Below are positions 8,629-16,504 of a stretch of 48,018 bases of DNA, piece after piece. The notes under the pieces were generated by a model. The model worked only from the letters and a program-made list of their open reading frames with translations, was not told the DNA's origin and ran no database searches. Every line of letters begins with the position of its first letter. The first letter of the stretch is position 1. The translations under genes were made by a program, and so were the position numbers. Source of the stretch: CAYMDD01 sp964409675 (GTDB lineage Bacteria > Pseudomonadota > Alphaproteobacteria > Rickettsiales > SXRF01). The stretch is from assembly GCA_964409675.1 (NCBI GenBank), contig CAYPEF010000003.1, forward strand, positions 1-48,018, written 5' to 3'.

Positions 8629-9165
8629 CTATTTATCCAAAATATTAATAAACGCCAATGATAATACCGCTTCATCCGCCTCCGAATCAGTGCTATCGCC
8701 CTCCGCCAGCCGTATTATTCTGCCAACCCCTGCCGCCCGGCCCGCCTGCACGTCGCTTTCCTTGTCACCGATGAGAATGCTTTCCCGCAGATCGATGCCA
8801 TGCTCGCGCGCTGCCTGCAATATCATCCCCGGTTGCGGTTTGCGGCAATGGCAATTCTGCCGGTATTCCCCCTGCCCCGCTTCCGGGTGGTGCGGGCAGT
8901 AATAGGTCTGGGTGATAGTGATATTCTGCTGCGCGAACTGCGCATGTATCCATGCGGTGAAAGCGTGGAATTGCGCCTCGCTGTAATAGCCGCGCCCGAT
9001 GCCCGCCTGGTTAGTAACGATAATAATCAAATATCCTTGCGCCTGCGCCGCTGCGCAAAGCGCGAAAATACCTTCTACGAACTCGCAATTCTCCGGCGTA
9101 TGCACATAGCCGTGATCGATATTGATCACCCCGTCGCGGTCAAGAAAAAGCGCTTTGCGTAACAC
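8629..9165 (-). CDS. gmhB: D-glycero-D-manno-heptose 1,7-bisphosphate 7-phosphatase
   Basis: HAD-superfamily phosphatase that removes the 7-phosphate from heptose 1,7-bisphosphate. The 178-aa length is typical. Motif I is LDRDGVIN (residues 8-15, nucleophile Asp9, acid/base Asp11), motif II VTNQAGIGRG (50-59), motif III includes CRKPQPGM (107-114), and motif IV is IGDKESD (132-138). The GmhB-specific zinc loop is intact: C90, H92, C105 and C107. It follows hddA by 3 bp, so the kinase and phosphatase steps of heptose synthesis are encoded together. The partner gene for the first step, gmhA, is ~35 kb away at the other end of the cluster. Confidence 0.93.
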   Translation of the reverse strand: MLRKALFLDRDGVINIDHGYVHTPENCEFVEGIFALCAAAQAQGYLIIIVTNQAGIGRGYYSEAQFHAFTAWIHAQFAQQNITITQTYYCPHHPEAGQGEYRQNCHCRKPQPGMILQAAREHGIDLRESILIGDKESDVQAGRAAGVGRIIRLAEGDSTDSEADEAVLSLAFINILDK

Positions 9166-9168
9166 CGC

Positions 9169-10266
9169 TTAATTGACGAGGCTCAGGCGCACCTTGCGCT
9201 CCACCGGATCGGCGCGCGGCTCGGGCGTTTTGAGGTGGTAGAAATCGCGCCGTGTGAGCGAGGTCTGCGAATAACCGTGGCGGTCGAAGAAGACGATGCT
9301 GGAGCCCTGCGTTTCAAACGAAAACGGCACCCAGAGCAGGTCTTCCAGCGCCTGCATGATGCGCAAATGCTGCTCCGGCTTGGCGAAAAACAGCATGAAC
9401 CCGCCGCCGCCCGCCCCCAGCAGCTTGCCGCCGATGGCCCCGGCCTTGCGCGCGCGGGCATAAATATCGTCCACGAAATCCGGCGCGATACTGGCCGAGA
9501 GCGAGCGTTTCAGCTGCCACGTTTCATGCAGCATGCGCCCGAATTCGCAGATATCGCCCCGGGCGGTCACGCAGCCAACCGCCTCGTCCACCAGCTCGCG
9601 CATGGCATTAAGTTCCATCTTCTTGTCGCCGCGCGCCTGGCTTTGCATCTGGTCTTTAGCAATATTGGAGGCGGTGCGCGACACGCCGGTGAAAAACAGC
9701 AGGAAATGGCTCTGCAATTCCTCCAGCCGTTCCGGCGGCACAATCACCGGCTCGACGCAGAAATCGCCGTCCCGCTTGATGGTGACGCGGTTGAAACCAC
9801 CGAACGCCGTGCCGATCTGGTCCTGCACGCCGACATTCTCGCGCAGCACGTCGCGCTCGATATGCACCGCTTCGCAGGCCAGTTCGCGCTTGTTGCTCAT
9901 GCGCCCCTGCAGCGCATTGACCGCATTGAGCAGCCCCACGGTAAAGGCCGAGCTGGAGCCAAGGCCCGAGCGCGCTGGCAAATCGCCGCTATGGAGAATT
10001 TCCATGCCGTTATCGATATTCAGATGCTGCAGCACCGCCCGCACCGCCGGATGCTCGATTTCGGCATTGTCATGCACCTGCTCGATGCGCGACCAGACGA
10101 TACGCGAGCGCTCCTCGAAAAAGGGTGGCAGGTAGCGACAGGTGATATAGCAGTAATGGTTGATCGAGGTGGAAAGCACGCTGCCCCCGTGCTCTTGGTA
10201 CCAGGTATGGTAATCAGTGCCGCCGCCGAAAAATGAAACACGGTAGGGGGTACGGCTGATGATCAT
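9169..10266 (-). CDS. hddA: D-glycero-alpha-D-manno-heptose 7-phosphate kinase (GHMP kinase)
   Basis: Phosphorylates C1 of alpha-heptose 7-phosphate, committing the sugar to the GDP-heptose branch used in capsules, O-antigens and S-layers rather than the ADP-heptose branch of LPS inner core. 365 aa. GHMP kinase motifs are visible: FFGGGTDYHTW near the N-terminus, the ATP loop ARSGLGSSSAF (98-108), and the C-terminal GAGGGGFMLFF (about residue 285). The ATG overlaps the TGA of upstream fcl-like gene (ATGA), and gmhB starts 3 bp after its stop. The operon order reductase-kinase-phosphatase ties the reductase to heptose metabolism. Confidence 0.92.
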   Translation of the reverse strand: MIISRTPYRVSFFGGGTDYHTWYQEHGGSVLSTSINHYCYITCRYLPPFFEERSRIVWSRIEQVHDNAEIEHPAVRAVLQHLNIDNGMEILHSGDLPARSGLGSSSAFTVGLLNAVNALQGRMSNKRELACEAVHIERDVLRENVGVQDQIGTAFGGFNRVTIKRDGDFCVEPVIVPPERLEELQSHFLLFFTGVSRTASNIAKDQMQSQARGDKKMELNAMRELVDEAVGCVTARGDICEFGRMLHETWQLKRSLSASIAPDFVDDIYARARKAGAIGGKLLGAGGGGFMLFFAKPEQHLRIMQALEDLLWVPFSFETQGSSIVFFDRHGYSQTSLTRRDFYHLKTPEPRADPVERKVRLSLVN

Positions 10267-11204
10267 GCGGTTTTCCTTGCTTCCTCGGTGAAATGATACG
10301 CATACATGCGGCCGAGACCTTCTTCCAGCGAAATCACCGGTTTCCAGCCAAGCGAAAACAGCTTGCCGGAATCCAGCATCTTGCGCGGCGCGCCATCAGG
10401 CTTTTCGGTATCGAGCGAGATGTTGCCGCGATAGCCGACGGTTTTCGCCACCAGCTTCGCCAATTCGCCAATGGTAATCTCCTGCATGGAGCCGACATTG
10501 ATGATTCCGGGATCATCGTAGCGCTCCATCAGGAACAGCAGCGCATCCGCCAGGTCATCGACATAGATAAACTCGCGCAGCGGCGTGCCGCTGCCCCAGA
10601 TCACCTCCTCCGGCGAAAGGGCGAGCTTCGCCGCGTGGAAGCGCTTCATCAGCGCCGGGATCACGTGGCTGGCGGCAGGGTCAAAATTATCATTGATGCC
10701 GTAGGTATTGGTCGGCATCGGCACCACCACCTGCATGCCATATTCGCGCGCATAGGACTGCGCCATGGTAATGCCGTTAATCTTGGCGGCGGCGTAGGCG
10801 ATATTGGTCGGCTCGATATAGCCGTTCAGGAATTCTGCTTCCGCCACCGGCTGCGGCGCGAGCTTGGGATAAGTGCAGGCGGAGCCGGGAAAGAGCAGCT
10901 TCCGCACGCCCGCCTTACGCGCCGCATCCATCACGTTCAGGTGCATTGCCGTATTGTCATAGATAAACTGGCCGGGGTACGTGCTGTTGGCGTGAATGCC
11001 CCCCACCCGCGCCGCCAGGTGGAATACATAGTCCGGCTTTTGTGCAGCCATGTAAGCATTCACCGCAGCCTGATCGCGCAATTCCAGCTCGGCATGCGCG
11101 GGCGCAAGAACCCGGCTAAACCCGCGCTCCGCCAGCAGGCGGCGCAAGGCGGAGCCGACCATCCCTGACGCGCCAGTGATGAGAATGGAATCGTTTTTCT
11201 GCAT
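10263..11204 (-). CDS. GDP-L-fucose synthase-like epimerase/reductase (possible GDP-deoxyheptose reductase)
   Basis: Extended SDR of the WcaG/Fcl family, 313 aa from the ATG at 11204. The NAD(P) loop is ITGASGMVGSAL (9-20). The active site has the GSACTYPK loop and YAAAK (about residues 137-141), equivalent to the S-Y-K triad. PMPTNTYGINDNFDP and WGSGTPLREFIYVDDLA match GDP-fucose synthases. The open frame extends to 11384, but that part overlaps the divergent phosphatase gene, so I take 11204; ATG at 11270 is a less likely start. In Campylobacter capsule pathways, Fcl homologues (DdahC, MlghC) reduce GDP-4-keto-deoxyheptoses. Lying in one operon with hddA and gmhB, this copy may do the same, or act on GDP-mannose derivatives. 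Confidence 0.85.
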   Translation of the reverse strand: MQKNDSILITGASGMVGSALRRLLAERGFSRVLAPAHAELELRDQAAVNAYMAAQKPDYVFHLAARVGGIHANSTYPGQFIYDNTAMHLNVMDAARKAGVRKLLFPGSACTYPKLAPQPVAEAEFLNGYIEPTNIAYAAAKINGITMAQSYAREYGMQVVVPMPTNTYGINDNFDPAASHVIPALMKRFHAAKLALSPEEVIWGSGTPLREFIYVDDLADALLFLMERYDDPGIINVGSMQEITIGELAKLVAKTVGYRGNISLDTEKPDGAPRKMLDSGKLFSLGWKPVISLEEGLGRMYAYHFTEEARKTA

Positions 11205-11281
11205 GACGCGGTGAAAAAACCCCTTGTTTTTCTCTGATTTTGCCGATTTGTTAACCGGTAACGAATGCATTGAGGTATAGC

Positions 11282-12364
11282 ATGGAAGCCAAACGGGAGC
11301 AAACCATTCTAAATCACGCGCAAGCGATTGTTTTAGAAGCATCAAAGATTGCCTTGCGCGAGCGCGCCAAGCCGGAGCTTGCATGCACCGAAGAAAAACT
11401 GCTGGAGCAGCTTAATCTGCGCTCGGGAAGCAAGGAAGACCCGGTCACGCCCGATGCATTCCTGACCGCGAAAAAACCCGCCGACAACAGCACTGTCACC
11501 AGCGCCGATATACTGGCGCAGGACTATATGCAGAAAGAACTGCATAAAATAGTGCCGGAAGCCGCTTTCACCGGTGAGGAAAAAGGCGGCGATGCCGGCG
11601 CGGAAGCTTCCTTGCGCTGGGTAGCCGACCCGGTGGACGGCACCGGTAATTTCCTGCGCGGCAAATACCCGGAGCAGAATCCTAACCCTGAGCGCCGCCG
11701 CTTCGGCCACCTGCTGGCGCTGGAGGAAGCAGGCAATCCCGTGATCGCCGTCATGTTCTGCCCCGAGCCGGACGCGAGCGCCAAGCATTTGAACGGCACG
11801 CTCTACGTCGCCACCGCCCATACCCTCACCCGCATTATCCCGGTGCGCGAGGGGGAGATGAAAACGCAGGAAGCGGTTGAAGCGCAGCCCCTTCCCCGCC
11901 CTGCCGCACCACAAACGTTTTCATACGGGACCTTCGACCCCGCCCTGCTCGGCCCGAAACACGGCCAGCCGGATACTGCGCGGCAGGCGCTCACTACTGC
12001 CGCTGCCGAGCACGGAATGCAGGGGCGGGAGATGTTCTGCTTCGCCGCCGGGGCGGAAGACGTGCTGACCGGGCGCGGCGTATGCGCCAACGGCGTTAAT
12101 TGCGAGTGGGATTCCGCCGCACCGGCGCTGCTGTTTCAGCAAGCGGGTATACCCTTTGCCGAATACGCCAACGGCACCGGGCCGGACGGCAGCGCGCGCT
12201 TCGCCATGATCGCCGCGCCGGATACCACTTCTTTTGCCGCTGTAAACGATGCATATAATGCGCAGTTTGCCGGACGCACCGACGCGCCACCGTTGCTGCG
12301 CTTCGCCCATACCACGCCGCCCTGCGCCGCGCCCGCCTCCGCTGCCGCAGGCAGAAGTCGATAA
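11282..12364 (+). CDS. Inositol monophosphatase-family phosphatase
   Basis: 360 aa, a Mg-dependent, lithium-sensitive-type sugar/nucleotide phosphatase fold. Metal ligands are visible: GEEKGG (about 96-101), DPVDGTGNFLRG (about 116-127, the DPxDGT signature) and WDSAAPALLFQQAG (about 276-289, the C-terminal WDxAA motif). It is longer than the usual ~270 aa, with an Ala/Pro-rich C-terminal tail and inserts after the second metal motif. The substrate is unknown; CysQ-like 3',5'-bisphosphate nucleotidase would fit the nearby sulfotransferase, because PAP is the by-product of sulfation, but this is inference. Start chosen at ATG 11282, with GAGG six bases upstream; a TTG at 11270 is also in frame. 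It heads the plus-strand operon leading to the E1 genes. Confidence 0.8.
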   Translation: MEAKREQTILNHAQAIVLEASKIALRERAKPELACTEEKLLEQLNLRSGSKEDPVTPDAFLTAKKPADNSTVTSADILAQDYMQKELHKIVPEAAFTGEEKGGDAGAEASLRWVADPVDGTGNFLRGKYPEQNPNPERRRFGHLLALEEAGNPVIAVMFCPEPDASAKHLNGTLYVATAHTLTRIIPVREGEMKTQEAVEAQPLPRPAAPQTFSYGTFDPALLGPKHGQPDTARQALTTAAAEHGMQGREMFCFAAGAEDVLTGRGVCANGVNCEWDSAAPALLFQQAGIPFAEYANGTGPDGSARFAMIAAPDTTSFAAVNDAYNAQFAGRTDAPPLLRFAHTTPPCAAPASAAAGRSR

Positions 12365-12429
12365 ATGATTGCCGATGCCAGGCGCAGCCGCTATAAAAAG
12401 CGGTCCTTAACCCCAAGCTGAAAGCCCCT

Positions 12430-13398
12430 ATGCCGACCCCGGACATTGCCACCACCAAGCGCCTCTACCATTCCATGCAGCTCATCCGCCGCGTGGAGGA
12501 GCATATCTGCGAAGTCTATCACACCGACGCCATCAAAAGCCCGGTGCACCTCTCCATCGGCCAGGAATCGGTGGCCAGCGGCATCTGCGACGCCATGCAG
12601 GCCGACGACATGGTTTCCAACACCTACCGCTGCCACGCCACCTACATCGCCAAGGGCGGCGATTTGCGCCAGATGATGGCCGAGCTCTACGGCAAATCCG
12701 GCGGCTGCGCGGGCGGCAAGGCGGGCTCGATGCATTTGATCGACATGCCAAACGGCGTGATGGGCGCATCCGCTGTGGTCGGCACCACCGTGCCGGTAGC
12801 GGCGGGCTATGCGCAAGCGCTGCAGTGGGATGCCAAAAAAACCGGCAAGCAGCGCGCCGTAGTCGCCATCTGCGGCGATGGAGCCACCGAGGAAGGCGGC
12901 TACAGCGAAACGCTCAATTACGCCGCGCTGAAAAAACTCCCCATCCTGTTCGTGGTGGAAAATAACGGCTTCGCCATTCACACCCCCATCTTCCGCCGCC
13001 AGCCCAACTGGAATTTGCGCGCCCGCGTGGAAACCTACGGCATCCCCACCCAGTTTATCGATAACGGCGACGTCTTCACCATCCGCGAAGCCACCGCGCA
13101 GGCGCTCGCCCACATCCGTAACGGCGAAGGTCCGCAATTTTTAGAGTGCACCACCTACCGCTGGATGGAGCATGTCGGCCCTACCGACGACCACGACCAC
13201 GGCCCCTACCGCGATTTGAAGGAATACGCCCGCTGGAAGGAATCCGACCAGATCGCCAGACTCGCCAAAACCCTCGGCAAGGAAGCCGAAGCCATCAATT
13301 TGCAGGTAGAAGCCGAACTGCGCGACGCCGTGGATTTCGCCGAAGCCTCGCCCTACCCCTCTAATGCCGAACTGATGAGCCACGTCTATGCCGCATAA
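12430..13398 (+). CDS. Thiamine-diphosphate-dependent E1 enzyme, alpha subunit
   Basis: 322 aa, matching the alpha subunit of 2-oxoacid/acetoin dehydrogenase E1 components. The ThDP motif is complete: GDGATEEGGYSE (about 148) through ENNGFAIHTP (about 177). The substrate-side HLSIGQESVASG and YRCHATYIAKGG segments are typical (the latter corresponds to the 'yRxHg' region). Normally E1 passes an acyl group to a lipoyl E2, but no E2 or E3 gene is in this window. The gene overlaps its beta partner by 11 bp and sits in an operon with a dioxygenase, sulfotransferase and FkbM methyltransferase, so it probably works in glycan or glycan-precursor synthesis, perhaps transferring a C2/acyl unit to a sugar. 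Confidence 0.9.
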   Translation: MPTPDIATTKRLYHSMQLIRRVEEHICEVYHTDAIKSPVHLSIGQESVASGICDAMQADDMVSNTYRCHATYIAKGGDLRQMMAELYGKSGGCAGGKAGSMHLIDMPNGVMGASAVVGTTVPVAAGYAQALQWDAKKTGKQRAVVAICGDGATEEGGYSETLNYAALKKLPILFVVENNGFAIHTPIFRRQPNWNLRARVETYGIPTQFIDNGDVFTIREATAQALAHIRNGEGPQFLECTTYRWMEHVGPTDDHDHGPYRDLKEYARWKESDQIARLAKTLGKEAEAINLQVEAELRDAVDFAEASPYPSNAELMSHVYAA

Positions 13399-14494
13399 CC
13401 TCGCCCTGAAAGAACGCGAACCCACCAAGGCCACGGATAACAAGCGCCTGATCCGCTACGTGGATGCCATTGCCGAGGCCTGCGCGCAGGCGATGGAAGA
13501 AGATGAGCGCGTATTCGTCTTCGGCCTTGACGTGGACGACCATAAATCCATCCAGGGCTCCACGGCGGGCCTCGTGGAGAAATTCGGGCCGGACCGCTGC
13601 TTCGGCACGCCGCTTTCGGAAGACGCGATGACCGGCATGGCCATCGGCGCGGCTATGGCAGGTTACCGCCCGGTGCATGTGCATATCCGCATGGATTTCA
13701 TGCTGCTGGCCATGAACCAATTGATCAATATCGCCGCCAAGGCGCATTACATGTATAATGGCCAGGTGCGCGTGCCTTTGGTGGTTCGCACCATGGTGGG
13801 CCGCTCCTGGGGTCAGGGCGCGCAGCATTCCCAGGCGCTGCATTCCATGTTCATGCATGTGCCGGGCCTTAAAGTGGTGGCCCCCTCCAACGCGCATGAT
13901 GCCAAGGGCTGCATGCTGGCCGCCATCCGCGATGATTCTCCCGTGATTTTCATGGAGCACCGCCTGCTCTGCAACATGCAGTCCTATGTGGACGAGGCAA
14001 TGTACGAAGTTCCCTTCGGCAAGGCGCGCGTGATGCATGAGGGCAAGGACGTCACCATCCTCGGCATCTCGCATATGGTGATTGAGGCCTTGCGCGCTTC
14101 GCATTACCTTGAAAAATCCGGCATCTCCGCCGAAGTGATCGACCCGATTTCCCTGCGCCCGCTGGATATGGATACCATCATTGCCTCCGTTAAAAAAACC
14201 GGCCGCTTATTGATCGTGGACAATGGCTGGCAGATGTGCGGCGCGGGCGCGGAGATCATGGCGCAGGTGTTCGAGCGGCTGCCGCAAGGCGTGAACGGCA
14301 AACCGGTCGCCATGAAGCGCATGGGCTTCGCCGATACGCCCTGCCCCACCACCAAGCCACTGGAAAACCTGTTTTACCCCAACGGCAAAACCATCGCCGA
14401 AGCCGCTTTCCGTCTGGTAGATCCAAATGGCAAGATCGACCTTCCTGCCGATCATGAGATCAAGGAAGTCGATGAATTCAAAGGGCCGTTTTAA
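13388..14494 (+). CDS. Thiamine-diphosphate-dependent E1 enzyme, beta subunit
   Basis: 368 aa, the partner of the upstream alpha subunit. It has the transketolase-like pyrimidine-binding domain (YVDAIAEACAQAMEEDERVF, GLDVDDHKSIQG, TPLSEDAMTGMAIGAAMAG with the ThDP-activating glutamate) and the C-terminal transketolase domain (DPISLRPLDMDTIIASVKK, LLIVDNGWQMCGAGAEIMA). GRSWGQGAQHSQALHSMF is the conserved 'GxxxGpQHSQ' cofactor/substrate segment. The start overlaps the alpha gene by 11 bp. Its stop overlaps the ATG of the next gene by one base (TAATG), so alpha, beta and the dioxygenase are translationally coupled. Alternative view: a stand-alone 2-oxoacid dehydrogenase E1, but the context argues for a specialised role. 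Confidence 0.9.
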   Translation: MPHNLALKEREPTKATDNKRLIRYVDAIAEACAQAMEEDERVFVFGLDVDDHKSIQGSTAGLVEKFGPDRCFGTPLSEDAMTGMAIGAAMAGYRPVHVHIRMDFMLLAMNQLINIAAKAHYMYNGQVRVPLVVRTMVGRSWGQGAQHSQALHSMFMHVPGLKVVAPSNAHDAKGCMLAAIRDDSPVIFMEHRLLCNMQSYVDEAMYEVPFGKARVMHEGKDVTILGISHMVIEALRASHYLEKSGISAEVIDPISLRPLDMDTIIASVKKTGRLLIVDNGWQMCGAGAEIMAQVFERLPQGVNGKPVAMKRMGFADTPCPTTKPLENLFYPNGKTIAEAAFRLVDPNGKIDLPADHEIKEVDEFKGPF

Positions 14495-15216
14495 TGGCGC
14501 AGGCTGCCTCCCTCCTCTCCGCTGAAGACACGCTTCTCACCCAGTATGCGCGCGACGGCTATTGCATTCAGGAAAACGTGTTTTCCCCGCAGGAATGCGA
14601 TCATTTAATTGCGGCGGCGAAAGAATTGCCGGACTACCGGCAGGGCATCGTCAAGCCCGCCATGATGCCGCACCGCGTGGATGCCATCTTCCTGCACGCA
14701 CTGAAAAACCCCGCCATCGTCACCATGATGGAAAAGCTGGTGGGCGGCAAGGCAGCCGGCCTGCAAACCGAATTCTTCTACTGCAAGCCCGGCACGCGCG
14801 GCTTTTCCAACCATCAGGATAATTTCTTCGTGCAGGCCCCGTTCGGCGTGTTTGCCTCCGCGTGGATCGCGCTGACCGACACCTATAAGGAAAAAGGCGG
14901 CCTGATCGTCTATCCCGGCACACATGAAGAAGGCCTGCTGCCGGTGCGCCCGGTTGCCATAAGCAAGGATAGCGGCCAGGACCCCAATGCCAACAACGAA
15001 GAATGCGTCATCCCGCCTCGCTACCAGCCGCTGAACGCCTCCGTCCCCAAAGGCGCGGTGCTCTATATCCATGGCCACGTGGTGCACGGCTCCAACCCCA
15101 ACACCACCGATGAATGGCGCTACGTATTGCTCAATACCTACGTCAAAAAAGGCGAGCCCTTCCGCGCCGGTAAATATGCCCAGCGTGAAGAGGTGAATCT
15201 CTACCAATCCGCCTGA
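14494..15216 (+). CDS. Phytanoyl-CoA dioxygenase (PhyH)-family Fe(II)/2-oxoglutarate oxygenase
   Basis: 240 aa. The iron triad is visible as H-x-D in SNHQDNFF (about 106-113) and a distal His in HGHVVHGSNPN (about 192-202). The 2-oxoglutarate-binding arginine is likely in EWRYVLLNTY (about 206-215). PhyH enzymes hydroxylate, or otherwise oxidise, small molecules, including in polysaccharide and natural-product clusters. The ATG overlaps the E1beta stop by one base and its TGA overlaps the next ATG by one base (TGATG), so its product is likely made in fixed ratio with E1 and the sulfotransferase. Substrate unknown; it may act on the group installed by the E1 pair. Confidence 0.85.
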   Translation: MAQAASLLSAEDTLLTQYARDGYCIQENVFSPQECDHLIAAAKELPDYRQGIVKPAMMPHRVDAIFLHALKNPAIVTMMEKLVGGKAAGLQTEFFYCKPGTRGFSNHQDNFFVQAPFGVFASAWIALTDTYKEKGGLIVYPGTHEEGLLPVRPVAISKDSGQDPNANNEECVIPPRYQPLNASVPKGAVLYIHGHVVHGSNPNTTDEWRYVLLNTYVKKGEPFRAGKYAQREEVNLYQSA

Positions 15217-16496
15217 TGGCCTTACTCAAGCGCATTGCCCTAACCCTCCCCCCGCTTCAAAAGCTGCACAAGCAGCGCAACGGACTGCTGTTGGAACGTA
15301 ATGCGCTGCTGGCGGCGCAACATGAGCTGGAGCAGCGCATCCGGGTGCTGCATTTTCAGGCACAGCAGCAGGCGAATACGCTAAATACCTTGCAGGCTCA
15401 ACTCCAGAACGAAACCCTACTTCGGCAAGCATCTGAGGCAACCCTTCAGACGCAGGCCACCGCTTGCGCCGCGCTGGAGGCCCTGCTCGCTGAACGGGAT
15501 GCGCTGATTACCGAGCAGGAAGCAGCGCAGGCGCGTGCGGAAGCCGAAGCGCTGGCGGCAACGCCTTTTATACCAGCCTGTCTCACCAATCCCTGGTGTC
15601 AGCTTTTGGATAAAGCAGAGGAATGCACAACCCGCCCCGACACGCCGGACATCGCCTTTCTCTGCTCGCACGGGCGCACCGGAAACCGCTGGCTTGGGCG
15701 GGTGCTGAATCTGCATCCTGAGATGGTCTGCGGCGTTGGCCCGCTCATGCGCCCCTATGTTGAATATGACAGCTGTACCGATGACTCGGTAATATTTGAC
15801 CCTAATGAAATTGATATTGTCGAGCATTTCCAGGCGGCATCGGTAGACAAAATGCTAAGCACCCTCAAAGCCTACAAAACCGGCTACCGGTTTTACGTGC
15901 GCGCCCATGCCATCAACGCCTTTCAGCTCATGCTGAATATCCGCGAACAACCGCCAGGGGTGCGCGTCAGCATTGCCAATGTCATCCGCCACCCGGTGAC
16001 GCGTGCGCCGTCCTATGCGCGCGAATGGCTGCATACGGACGGCACCGACCTTCACGCCCATATGGAAACCCTATGGGAATCCGGCGAGCATTACCGCATC
16101 TGCGAAGATGAGATCCGCACCCGCTTCCCGGAGATTGACCTGAACACGCGGGAAAACCGGTATTTCATCATGGGCATATTCTGGCTGTGGAACGATTTGA
16201 GCGATTTCACCCTGCCCATCCGGCATTTCCGGTTTGAAGAGCTGACCGGGCATAACGAGCTGCTTTGCGGGTTCCTGACCCATTTGCTCGGCAAGGATTT
16301 TATCATCACCCCGGACTATATCGCCAAAATAAAAGCGGAGCGCCCGGCAAACTACCGCGCCGCGCCGAAGGCAGCGGTAGAAGTCTACGCTAACTGGCAG
16401 CCCTGGCAGAAATATTGCTTTCGCCGCTTTATGGAAGCGTATAATATCGATGCAGCTTTCCAGCCCTTCGGATATGATTTTTCCTTCATCGATTAG
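15216..16496 (+). CDS. Sulfotransferase-like protein with N-terminal coiled coil
   Basis: 426 aa. Residues ~10-115 are Leu/Gln/Ala/Glu-rich with heptad character, a predicted coiled coil. From ~140 the sequence follows the PAPS-dependent sulfotransferase pattern: FLCSHGRTGNRWLGRVL (about 146), equivalent to the 5'-phosphosulfate loop, and NVIRHPVTRAPSYAREW (about 255), equivalent to the 3'-phosphate-binding R...S segment. HFRFEELTG matches the later conserved part. It would add sulfate to a sugar or lipid. No PAPS-synthesis genes are visible. It is coupled by a one-base overlap to the PhyH gene, and fkbM follows 8 bp later. Confidence 0.72.
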   Translation: MALLKRIALTLPPLQKLHKQRNGLLLERNALLAAQHELEQRIRVLHFQAQQQANTLNTLQAQLQNETLLRQASEATLQTQATACAALEALLAERDALITEQEAAQARAEAEALAATPFIPACLTNPWCQLLDKAEECTTRPDTPDIAFLCSHGRTGNRWLGRVLNLHPEMVCGVGPLMRPYVEYDSCTDDSVIFDPNEIDIVEHFQAASVDKMLSTLKAYKTGYRFYVRAHAINAFQLMLNIREQPPGVRVSIANVIRHPVTRAPSYAREWLHTDGTDLHAHMETLWESGEHYRICEDEIRTRFPEIDLNTRENRYFIMGIFWLWNDLSDFTLPIRHFRFEELTGHNELLCGFLTHLLGKDFIITPDYIAKIKAERPANYRAAPKAAVEVYANWQPWQKYCFRRFMEAYNIDAAFQPFGYDFSFID

Positions 16497-16504
16497 GAGT
16501 CAGC

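Noticed and set aside
9235..10236. Long open frame (333 codons) opposite hddA
   Set aside because: It lies wholly antisense to a gene with clear GHMP-kinase motifs; its His/Ala/Arg-rich translation is typical of the shadow of a GC-rich gene.
10293..11168. 291-codon open frame opposite the Fcl-like gene
   Set aside because: Antisense to a clear SDR, low-complexity His/Arg/Gly translation.
12388..12403. Small hairpin CCGCT/AGCGG before the E1alpha gene
   Set aside because: Only 5 bp of stem and no following T-tract, so not called as a terminator or attenuator.
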